Below the pieces are notes generated by a model. That model saw only the letters and a program-made list of their open reading frames with translations, was not told the origin of the DNA and ran no database searches. From the NCBI RefSeq assembly GCF_963675165.1, contig NC_087377.1, positions 1,637,501 through 1,701,500 on the forward strand: DNA of 64,000 nt. The letters are read 5' to 3'. The stretch's first letter is position 1. Each line of letters starts with the position of its first letter. The position numbers and the translations under genes were made by a program. This document shows positions 47,401 to 57,819 of the stretch, in pieces. Source of the stretch: Halichondria panicea (taxonomy: Eukaryota; Porifera; Demospongiae; Suberitida; Halichondriidae).

Positions 47401-48397
47401 TCAACTGCGTGCACAACCGCCAAAGCAGTCATGAAAGAAACAAATACTATTAAATGGTTCGTCCTTTGTGCGTGCAATGTCATTGGAAATTAGCCATTGA
47501 TTTTCTAGACGCAAGAGGCAGAGGGGCGTGAGAATATTTTTAATCCCTTCTAGCCATAATATTCTCTTTCCCCGTTCGTTCCAGATCAATTTAGTTATTT
47601 TATCATCAATGAGCTTTTCAAATTCGTTCATAGACGCTTGCTTTTTTTGGGGGGCACATTTCAATGCAGTAATTTTAGTACCTTTGTTTGCAGATTTCAG
47701 CTGGAATTGCTCTTTAAACGTTTCTTCACCTTTTTCTATTAATCATATCTGCAAGTTTCTTAAAGCTGATAGCTTCCCAAGCAATGTTTTCCGTATTTGC
47801 AATCACCCATTTGCCATTATCGCCAGGTCTGTGTTCAGCCAAATTCAACTCCGGAATGTCTAAAAGTTCATTTTGCTGTTCATGATATACTTTATTTACC
47901 ATATTGCTATAACATTTGCATAGATCAATGCATTTGCAGACAGATCGCACCAATGTTCGAACTTGTTCAGGAGAATCACATATTGAAGCCTCTGGTATTT
48001 TAAGTCCACTGTCTTTAAGGACCAGGTTATTCACCACTGTTTGGTGGTTTCTTAGAGCCTTTTTGTTGCGACCATCCAAGCTAGGCTCATTGGTCCTTAT
48101 CTATAATTTTTTTGACTCCAAAAAAGCAGGTTTGCATAGCACAAGTAATTCCTTTTTTGATTACTTTTCCTCTTCGGACTCTTTCAAAATCCCCATATCG
48201 ATAAGTTTAATCTTTATCCATTTCTCAAGCTCTTCTGATTGAACTCCACGAATCGGCAGCTTCTGTTTTGTTTTGTTTTGACGGGCAGGTGTCCCTACAG
48301 GCTCGATCCCGAGTTTAGTATCATTCAACGACTGCACAAGGCCGTCAACTTCTGCTTCGCTACGTTTGTCCATGACCAAAACTTCAATACAGGACAT
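47401..48397 (-). CDS. Intronless hypothetical gene, broken into three frames
   Basis: Within a ~1.2 kb block absent from the left arm, the minus strand carries three consecutive open pieces: 48397-48161 (ATG start, S-C-I-E-V-L-V-M-D-K-R-S-E-A-E), 48079-47726 (D-S-P-E-Q-V-R-T-L-V-R-S-V-C-K) and 47664-47401 (K-Q-A-S-M-N-E-F-E-K-L-I-D-D-K). They are charged and helix-rich, with no visible introns, unlike every neighbour. Together ~290 codons, they look like one intronless gene with at least two frame breaks. I do not recognise it. Retrocopy, mobile-element ORF or transferred gene are all possible. Confidence 0.4.
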
Positions 48398-48579
48398 TTG
48401 TTGCTTGATTTAATGTAGAGGTCGGAAAACAAGCGCAGTTAAAAACTCGATATTTATTTGGATTTTTATTGGGTTTACATAACAAATAATGCGCTACATG
48501 TGAAAGTTTATATGTTCATATCTTACCATCACTCAAGAGGAATTGAAGGAAATGATCGTCTTTATGTTCAGGATATTAT

Positions 48580-48970
48580 ACAGTGCTTGGGCCTTGTTGT
48601 TCCTGTGCCCCTGGTGGACCTATTGCACCTAGAGGAATGGGACCAATGGGAGGAATAATACGGCGGAATACCCGATTCCTATTCCACCGACAGAAACTTA
48701 AGTCCCGCAGTTGCCAGGCCAGGAACTTGACGTTGAGTGGATTAGGGCGAAGGCTGCCTGCATGAGTTGAACACTTCACTATATAGCAATGTCATATTTA
48801 CTAAATCTTCAAGAGTGTATCCATCGAAATTCGAACCTTTGAGCATAGCTTTGAAGGTAGTACAATAATTATAATTTTGGTAATCTTCACAAGAGCTTTG
48901 TAAGTTGCAGCCTCCGAGTTACTTGCCTGCATAAATTCTTCCACCTTGTGGACGCGACTCTTTTAAACTG
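48580..48970 (-). pseudogene. Collagen-like gene fragment, right copy A
   Basis: Counterpart of 9505-9900. The piece F-K-A-M-L-K-G-S-N-F-D-G-Y-T-L-E-D-L-V-N-M-T is open here, where the left copy has a stop, and runs into the acceptor for the [10 protein letters not shown] exon ending in G-A-Q-E-Q-Q-G-P. The Gly-x-y run is degenerate (Glu in a Gly-adjacent triplet) and followed by a stop. Upstream V-E-E-F-M-Q-A-S-N is also present. Confidence 0.4.
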
Positions 48971-51900
48971 TCTAGAGGAGATTGCCTGTAGCTGAAGCGT
49001 ATAATTATAACGATGTCGTGCATGACAGAGCCATATAGTTCTCTGCCTCAGGGACAAGCACTCAGCTATCTGTGCTGTTTAAAAACTGACTTGTTCAGCA
49101 GGAGTGAGTCCCCGTGAACATTTCCAGGTTGTCGAAATGAGCGGCCAAGTACAAACTCTTTTGTGACACGAGCACCGTGATAATTTATAATTATACTGTC
49201 AGAAATGTGTTGAGCTGCATATAGCACAGCGGGCAGTAATATAAACTGACCAATCAGACGACCTCGACACACGCTCACATTATTGTATGCATGCTCACTT
49301 CAATTGAAAACGCTTCAAGATCATGTGGATGAATTAAAAAGACTACTTACCTTGTTGAGATGGGTAGTGCTTTCATTATTATGTTCTTATCCTATAATTA
49401 TTTTTCTATTATAATTTTCGATGACATCGTGGCATGCTCTTGTACAATGTGTTGTATGCCTCCATCCTCTTCGTCTAATAACGCTATAATTTATGTCACA
49501 CACTTTTTTATTTCAGTATTCGCATGCAAGTCTAAGCTTTCATTGTGAACTTAGATTACCTGGGCAAGTAGATTACTGTTGCAAGTAGCATTGAGAACAT
49601 AACAGTACCTTGGTAGTTCCAGTTAGAATTGTAGGACGCTCACCACCGCACCATCTTGTGAGTTAGTGCTCCTTTCCCTGTTTGAATATTTGTACCACAT
49701 GTCCTGCGGGACAATTAGGTTGCTTGTTCACATGCGCTTCTTTCTATCACAGCAGCTACTAATTATCTTGGAACAGTCTCATCGTTTGCACCTGTTATTA
49801 TATTTTCACATAAAGAATAAGATGAACACGTTATGATGAGCAATACATTTGGTAATAAGACGACTGTTATATCTGCTCTCTCAATTGTTCATTGGTCAGT
49901 CTTCTTCCTTGAAGTGTGACCCTGTATACAAAACACCTAAAGCAAGTTCATAGTAAGTTTCACGCATTTTGACTGCATGCTAAGTTTAATTTCGCTACTT
50001 ACGATTACGGGAGCTCCGATTGCAATATTAGCTAGCTGGCTATATAGAGCTCACTTTTGAGGAAGGCGGCCTGGGATCGAGGCTATAGCTAGCAATAATG
50101 CAAGTAGTTTCATAACTATTATTCTTTGTACAGCGGCTTACCCACAAAATGGTAGTAAGTGTTCTTCAGTACCGAGGCGTTGGTATGTATGTCCTAGATG
50201 TTATTTACAGCCCAGCTTAACTATATAGCTAGCTAGCTGCATAAGCTAGTATATAGTATAAGTCAGTAACACTTACGAGATTCTTGTGTTTGAGTCCCCT
50301 CTGGGTGGAGGGCAGCAGAAGTGATGCCTCAGTGGAGATGCACGTCTCATGTCTTGGAGTAAAATAATGGCCGCAAAAGAACAGGATGAAGGTCCTTAAC
50401 ACACAGTTTTAAAAATATCAACCATATTAATTTGACTTCCTCCTCTTGACCCAGGATCTTTCATAATTAACATAAAGCTATAACAATTATATACTAATAG
50501 CTATTACCTTATAACCTTATTTTCACTGACCTGACCTGTACTCGGTGTGGACGGCCACACTGTGGTCATCGTCATGATCCGCTCCTGTCCACTGCAGCAG
50601 TAGTATACGTTAGGGCTGAAATGCTTGACGTACATTTACACTGACACTTTGCTTAACCTGTATAATTATTGTTATGTACACCTATAGTATACCCATGCAT
50701 AGCTAGGCCTATATATAATAGTGTGATTGTTGTCATCTCAACTGAGCAATATCTTCTTGATTTTTCATAATGGCGATGAATGGGAATGGGATCAATTTTG
50801 CACAAATGAGTATATAAATTCAGCGATGGGATAAATTGAAAATTTCTTTCAAGATAGTGACAACAGTTATTCCGACGTTCTTCTTTTTACTTCCCACAAT
50901 ATTTTTTTGAGATTTATTCGGACAATAATTACTGTTGCAACACACAATGACTTGCTAATGACAAAACACACAATGGACTACACACAAGGACTTCCCACAC
51001 TTTTTTATATTTTATGTCAATAGTTTCTAAAACCTCCGTGCATTTGGAGACTCTGCAACATCTTGGTTTTAAAATTTCCATAGTTAGTGAAGCAGGTTGG
51101 TAGCACTAGTGACAAGGCACACATAGAGAAGGTCGGGAACTGTGCACTGTCATCAAAGGAAAGGCTCAGTTGTATCCCAGAGGAGGGATAGACGATATGC
51201 CCCGGTGAAAAAAGTCTAGACATTACCCAGTGTTGTCACTCCATTATCACCTGCAAAGTGATGTAGCTATTCTGAAATAATAAACAACACGAAAATTAGG
51301 CGAGAGAATCGACACATCAACTGCCCACGCAGCACCGCCTGCAGTTATCTACAACGTGACGTGAAGCTACCAATACACAAATTCATGTATTTGCATGCCA
51401 AAGAGAGTCGATCATGATCGCTGTTTGAAGAATGTCAAAAATGTAACATGCATAGCTATTACTAACAGTTCTGTGTGAGCCAGTACCTTAATTGTTACTT
51501 TTATAAACACTTATATACTATTTTATTTTTAGCGTATTTGTAAATTAAGACCGCGCTAATTTTCCTTACAGTGTTATTCTCAATATCTGCTTAGAGTGAA
51601 CTATGCCATTGAAACTCTTGATCAGCTAAAAATTTTTTTTTTTACCATGGAGTATCTGTTATCCTCCTTGATCTCGTAGCATGTGTAATCTGAACGTGAT
51701 CCTGGTGTCACGGATGCTGCCACTTTGGAACTTGGAGTGGTAGCCCTTTTTCATCTAATATCTGACTCTGAACTTCTATTCAACCTTGAAACTATTTGCT
51801 ACAAATCTGCCACCTAAAACTGTGTTTACTGGTCCGTCGTATGTCGGTACAACTAAGGTGGTTTGCTCTGTCGAGGTTGTCAGCTAGTTCCCTGTGTCCA

Positions 51901-52228
51901 AGCTCACGAAGGAACGTGGTGGACAACTAACTGTCTCATAATTTATACACAACAGTGTTGGTCTCCGGTGGATAATTACACACTATCTATCTTACTACCA
52001 TTATTAAAAAAAGTTCTATCAGTTCCATCTGTCATAATCGGATTGCTATTCGAAAGCTGGAAAATACATTATCTTGTTTCCTACATGCCCGGCATTCCCC
52101 ATTATTATACAAACACATGTTGTGTTGCTTGTAATAATAATTATTTGTGTATTTTCAGATGCTTATTGTACGCAATTTGTCATAAAACTGGCCATTTTCA
52201 ATGCAATAATAATCTTGTGTGTGTGTAG

Positions 52229-52597
52229 GATCATCACAAGAGGAGCCTACTAGCAGAAACCAAACAGTAGAAATTGCACAACAACAGTCGTCCATTGTTC
52301 TGACTGGAGATGATATTCTAACAATTTGTGAGAAGCTGAGAAGTGCAAACAAAGATTGGTTCAACTTGGGACTGGCCCTCGGAAGACATTGAAGATGCAT
52401 ACCGCCATAACAAACGCCGCCTAATGAAGATGGTAACCAAGCGTCTTGAAATTACTGATCCAAAGCACCCGATGACATGGCCTTACATATGTGAATGTCT
52501 AAGGAGTCCTACTGTTGAGCGTAACGATGTAGCCGAGGAAATTGAAGACAAGTATGTGAGGACAGCAACTGCAGTTGCTCATAGTGCCACCAATTGA
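52229..52597 (+). pseudogene. Death-domain exon with a frame break
   Basis: After acceptor GTGTGTAG the frame reads I-L-T-I-C-E-K-L-R-S...W-F-N-L-G-L-A-L-G, then meets TGA at about 52391. One frame over, E-D-I-E-D-A-Y-R-H-N-K, then T-W-P-Y-I-C-E-C-L-R-S-P-T-V and D-V-A-E-E-I-E-D-K-Y continue to a stop at 52595-52597. Together these are the six-helix death fold, a homotypic adaptor module in cell-death and innate signalling. One extra base (or two lost) near 52380 separates the halves. The upstream part of the gene would lie across the palindrome breakpoint at 51970, so it is truncated as well. Confidence 0.6.
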
Positions 52598-52909
52598 TCA
52601 TGATAACCTGACAAGGTACGTTTGTACTAATGTATTATTATGATCCATTACTGATATATACTTTTTTTATTGCATAGCTTGAAGGGGACGAATAAAGTAA
52701 AGAAGCATAAAGAAGCATACATGCAAGAATTAAGTAAAGAACTGACTGACTCTATTATAGATCTGTGCTAACAATGTCGTCTATATAGCTATTATTATAA
52801 AGTATGAGTACTGTGACATGTTCAAGCATTGTTCATTTGTTCCTTGTAAGGGATCAGCATCTTATTCTTATAGAATAATTATTTATAATTGAGGTGTTTG
52901 TTTGATGAT

Positions 52910-53092
52910 CCTTACCCACTGGCCATGTGGTACAATGAGGCCAAGGGTCAACAAAGTACTTGCACTAGCGCTACTCGCTGCTATTACTAACTGTCTGCCT
53001 CAACAACACAAGTCTCTCCTGTCATAAAGAGCTACCACGAGTACAGCATCCTGTACAGAAAGGTGTGTGGATCTACCAGCCATTATATATGA
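52910..53092 (+). other. Duplicated exon, unidentified gene
   Basis: Positions 52985-53092 match 24838-24731 in reverse complement: the exon piece V-S-P-V-I-K-S-Y-H-E-Y-S-I-L-Y-R-K, its GTGTGT donor and ~25 bp of intron, then divergence. Upstream D-P-Y-P-L-A-M-W-Y-N-E-A is open but in an uncertain frame. It links this region to the minus-strand exons in the palindrome loop. Confidence 0.4.
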
Positions 53093-53189
53093 TATATAGT
53101 CCTCTCCAATAGCTACAGAATGCACTATTCACTTATTACAAGCTTTTGATTCAACTCAATATTAATATCTCCCCTTGTTGAGCATCTTA

Positions 53190-53362
53190 TAAACATGCTC
53201 CCCCACACACAGTTTCAACACACACGTGTAGAGGAGCTCTGTCAGAATAATGTCTTCATAAGGGAACACAAGTTTCCCACGGATGAGGACCGCCTCACTG
53301 ACTTCCATTCTCATCTCTTGTTTGATGACGAGAGAATAATCATCTTCTGTTGTGTGCCTAAA
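53190..53362 (+). pseudogene. Carbohydrate sulfotransferase-like N-terminal exon
   Basis: Reads Q-H-T-R-V-E-E-L-C-Q-N-N, then D-D-E-R-I-I-I-F-C-C-V-P-K-V at a GTGAGT donor. In the HNK-1/chondroitin 4-sulfotransferase family this position carries Y-C-x-V-P-K-V-G-C-T-N-W-K-R, the 5'-phosphosulfate-binding loop of PAPS; the G-C-T-N-W-K-R half should start the next exon but is not seen downstream. The C-terminal half of such a gene is found at 23330-24020 on the minus strand. Confidence 0.5.
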
Positions 53363-53759
53363 GTGAGTGTGTGTGGAGGGGGTGTGTGCGTGTGTGTGTG
53401 GGTGTGTGTGTGGAGGTACTTTAGTAGCTATAATATCTTTGATGGTCAATAACTTACCGTACTTAATAATAATTATTTTGGCGAGTGTTTTTAAAAATGG
53501 TGGTGGTATGGTAAAGATTGTCAAATATATATTTCTGGTTAACACATCTTTGCTGTATAGTAGCCACGCCTAAGATAGTCTCGCGGACCCTGACCCTGAA
53601 ATATGATATATCAGCTGGTCCACGAGACTATGCCTAAGACGCCAAATTTAAAATTAAGTGCCAAGTTGGCTCTTTTGCAAAATGTATAATACCCGCCAAA
53701 TGTGTATAATTATTGGCAGCCATTATCCTTGTAATATTATCTTGTTCCTGTTTAATTAG

Positions 53760-54286
53760 GTAGCGTGGTGATGGAGTTGCTGACTCAACGATCACTCGAC
53801 TGAGACAACACTATCTGATATTGCTAAGGCCGTTGCTAGGCTACACCATCGGACAAAACCCACCATACATCGTGACCTCAAGGTCAGTACAATTCAACCT
53901 CTTTATAATTATTTGTGAAGTGAATGTGGTCTGTCTAGTCATCAAGACTGTGGAATGTGGGGGATGAGCGGTGGTAATGGGCTTAAACCAATTTCCTTGA
54001 ATCACGTTTACTGAACCATGTTAAGTATAAACACGTTTACTATTAGTGATACTCATTTGAAAGCTCTCAATGAGACGAATCTAATGGTACCCATATCATC
54101 ACACCCTCACACAACACACACCCGCCCACACACAGGCACTGGGCGTACTACTGTTCAAGCTGTGCTTCATGGATACTCCATTTGGTGACAACCCTCTAGC
54201 CATAGTCAGTGCTCAGTACAGCATTCCTGAAGACTCTCCCTACACACAAGACCTGCACAACTTCATAGGTACATGTACACACACAC

Positions 54287-54336
<50 letters not shown>

Positions 54337-55051
54337 CCTATAGTAAATGTAACCAGCACCACTGGGTGGGTGGGTATATAATTATACGTATATAATCTAG
54401 TTTAAGACTATTGTAATAGTGGGGTTTTTTCTTTGTGAACTGGACCTGTTTTTTCAGAGCTAATTGTATTTAAGAACACACACTAGCTACAGGTGCTATG
54501 ATACTCTGCCATCCTTAAGTGTATTGCTCTAATGATACGTGTGTTCTCCCCCTCCCTTGTAGGCTACCTGTTGACCTCTGACCCTGAGCTGTGTCCCAGT
54601 ATCTGGCAAGTGTGTGAGGTGGTGTCCAGGATCACAGGAACCACCAACCATGTCACTAATGTCTTTGTGAGTACCTTACTATTAGTATACCCTGTGTATG
54701 TATATAGTGGTGGGTAGACCAACAGTGGCTGTATTATAGAGGGTGGTCTGCTAACACAGGTCCAAACACATTCTATGGAGACTTTGGGGCCTATTAACCT
54801 GGCTGTATTATAGAGGGTGGTCTGCTAACACAGGTCCAAACACATGCTATGGAGAGATTATTATTGTGGTGCATATTAACCTGTATACTGAATATTCAAC
54901 TCACAACCTCCCCACACACACACACACACACACTACCCACCCACACACACAGACTGGCAGTTCATTTCCTACGGATGACTTTGGTAGCACTTCATTTGAC
55001 GGACGTTCCTCTACCCCGCCCACTCATAATACTGCTGACAATGCAAGATGA
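53760..55051 (+). pseudogene. NAK-family kinase remnant (AAK1/BMP2K/GAK-like)
   Basis: Exons 53760-53882, 54136-54268, 54563-54666 and 54953-55051 join in phase. The first reads V-V-M-E-L-L, then after a 1-nt frame shift A-K-A-V-A-R-L-H-H...I-H-R-D-L-K, the catalytic loop. The second begins A-L-G-V-L-L-F-K-L-C-F...P-F-G, i.e. after the activation segment. The third reads D-P-E-L-C-P-S-I-W-Q-V, the end of the kinase domain; then a Ser/Pro-rich tail and stop. Clathrin-adaptor and endocytic Ser/Thr kinases of this family have the A-R-L-H and L-x-K-L-C phrases. The N-lobe and the DFG-to-APE exon are missing, so no kinase activity is expected. No activation-loop exon is visible in the 253-bp gap. 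Confidence 0.7.
54275..54334 (+). repeat. (CA)n microsatellite
   Basis: About 50 bp of near-perfect CA dinucleotides in a kinase-remnant intron. Similar shorter tracts precede several acceptors in this region (54910-54935, 57622-57650, 57775-57812). Confidence 0.95.
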
Positions 55052-55514
55052 GACTTGTTTGGAGCACCCCCCCTTGGAGAGGGTTCAAAGATTACGACGA
55101 CAGTGACAACTGTAGATAAATTTGGAGCAGTTCCTTTTAGCTGAATTTTTAATATTTATTTTTTTGTGTGTGTAGTATGAGTGTTGTTTTGTGTGTAGTA
55201 GGATCACATGACTGGACTATTGACTGTGTGTAATAATTGACGTGCAGTTAGGCCATGCAAAGTCAATTTGTAGATTCTCAAGCCCTCGCCCTTGGAAATT
55301 GGCAGCTTTACAAAAAGTTAAATATCACGTAACCTCAAAATTAAAAGAAAAGAAAGGATAAATTTGTATGGTTTTTTGGTAGTGAAAATAATATATAATT
55401 ATGACTAAAATTAATTAGTAAAAATTATGCACTTCCGCTTATTGATAAAGTTAGGGGTGTGTTTTCAATTAAAATTCTATGAATATCATTAACATTAAAA
55501 TGGCTCCTGAGAAA

Positions 55515-56787
55515 CTATAGTAGCGATGTCAGACTGATTTTCATTTTTGCTATTTCTAACTCCTATGTATTACTATCTCTTTTGAACACTCTAGGCAAAC
55601 CAGAAAAACTTTACTGCATTGGATTTGGTCAAGCGAATGCAGAGATACAGCGTTTTGAAGAACACTAGTCAGGGAAAAATTGGTACAAAAATTTACCGCA
55701 TTTTAATGTACTTGGGCGGGACTTATGAAATTTGTTGTTAATACCGGAAATGATCTTAAAGTTAGCATATCTACTGAACCGCTTGGTCTATTCTCTTTTA
55801 AAAAAGTATGAAATGGACACTCAGGACTCAGGAGTTAACATTGTAACCATTAATTTTGATATCTATTATGAAGTTTATAATTTTTCTGTAATGTATATCT
55901 TTATGATGTCCCTATAATAGTATGATGTCTCCTGCTTCAGAGAGTTCTCTTGGATTTAAAGTAACCATGCTATCTTTTCAGTATATTGTATCATGTTTCA
56001 GAACTCTCATCAATGTCCACCTTACGCTTGTATCTGTTTCTTGATCTTTATAAGCAACTTTTCTGTCAATTTCATTTGGTCTAAATAATTCGTATTTAGT
56101 GTGATGTAGATTTAAGGCCATACAACTATAAATCTATGATACAACTCTGTTGACAGCCTCTAATTAATACAGTAGATTACTCTTGTCTTTTTTGTGTGCA
56201 AATTGAATCAGTTCTTGCAATTTAATAGTTTTGGTAGATTACATTGTTGTCCCTGGAATTATTCTCTCCAATCTTTCTTGTTTCTTTTCAACAGAGGCTT
56301 TCAAATTGCTTCAATAATTACTTTCAGTAACTTCTAAGAAATAAATACAGCTATTGGTACACTTGGCTTGATTTTACTGCATTTCTATTCTCAGCTCCAC
56401 CCATCTATCCATGCAATAATATGTGATTCCGCAAGAAATAAAAGCTTATTGTAGCAACTTTTTGCATAATCTGGAGAGAGTTAGAGATGAAAGACATGCT
56501 CACTTGTGTTTTTGTTCATTTTCATGTTTGGTTGCCAAAATGATGATCACTTTTGAGAAAAAATCACACACAAAACAAGCATCAAGCTAAAATCATAAAA
56601 AACTGTTATAAAAATCAAATTCTACGCTATTTTTTACCCCTGGGAACAGCTGTTGTTTGCTAGACTCTTCCAGGGCTTGCGGAAAGCCCTTCTTGTTCAC
56701 TCACTTTCTGGTCCCGTTTTTTACCATTGAATTACTGTACGAAAATACGCCCACACACTACTTCCGGTCTGACATCTCTAACTATAG
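55515..56787. mobile_element. Candidate DNA element with CTATAG ends
   Basis: The block CTATAGTAGCGATGTCAGACTG (55515-55536) recurs inverted at 56765-56787 (CGGTCTGACATCTCTAACTATAG) with few mismatches, bounding ~1.27 kb of AT-rich sequence between the kinase remnant and the ankyrin-GTPase gene. No transposase or long ORF is inside. The rest of 55.1-56.9 kb shows no gene. Confidence 0.5.
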
Positions 56788-56949
56788 CCTCGAGCTGGAC
56801 CCAGAGCTAGACCAGGCTGATTAAAATACGTATTTTAGATTCAAAACGCAAAAAGAGGGTGTGGTACTTTACTTTGTTTATACTGAAGAAGGGACGGGGA
56901 ACTGAGACTTACAAAGAAAGCTCAAGTGTGTGTCCAAAGCTTCAATATA

Positions 56950-57618
56950 ATGGCTACTGGACAAGACTCAGGGTGAGTGAACACATGTAGACTATAGAGT
57001 GCCACCTTGTGATTGCATGGAGGGAGGATCATTCCATTAGTCAGAGGTGGAATCAGCTCATCAGAATTGGAGCTCATCAATGGAAGCTCTGCATGTTGTG
57101 TTACTCTAGCTAGTAACTTGCATATACCACCATGCATCAAGAAGTACTTTGATTGTAATAATTATTATAATTGTCCGTACACAAACTTGACCCCCTAACA
57201 CACACATATCAGGTTAGTGCCGTGGATTCGCAAGAAACTCGGTTTCAAGACCCAAGCAGAGAGGAGAACGTGAGCAAAATACAGTTTAGCTTGCAATTAA
57301 TTTTAACAGGCTATAAAAATATTATAGCTAATCATTGTCAGGGTGTCATACAGGGATATCCTCCCTCTGGCTCCAATTCCCCCCCTCACCTAAAATTTGC
57401 ATTCAGGTACTAGTTGTATGACTGAGTGACCATAGCTGGCAGTGTTACATACTAAAACAGGGTATTGAAATAACAGTTGACCTTTTTCAGAAAAATGTTC
57501 TGGTTACTTTTCAAAAGCACGCCTTATTTCCCCCTCTATACTAAATCCTTATTGACACCACCTGATTGTTATAGTGTGGAGCTTATAAATGCTCACAAGA
57601 GCTTATTAATGTACATTG

Positions 57619-57655
<37 letters not shown>

Positions 57656-57770
57656 CACACAGGAGACTGGAAACTGAACCAGATATACCCAGGTAAGCAA
57701 TTTGTTGAATTACATGTCCCACACACACACCCACCCACACACACATACACACACACCATACACACACCTA

Positions 57771-57819
<49 letters not shown>

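Larger units (their letters stand above)
35270..51970 (-). repeat. Right arm of giant inverted repeat
   Basis: Reverse complement of 6731-23235 as listed there. The outer edge is sharp: after GTCTCCGGTG (to ~51970) the sequence stops matching the left arm, where the minisatellite begins. The inner edge is near the CGCATCTAATTGGA/TCCAATTAGATGCG pair (23202-23215 and 35284-35297). Right-arm-only blocks are 42150-45030 and about 47190-48425. Confidence 0.93.
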
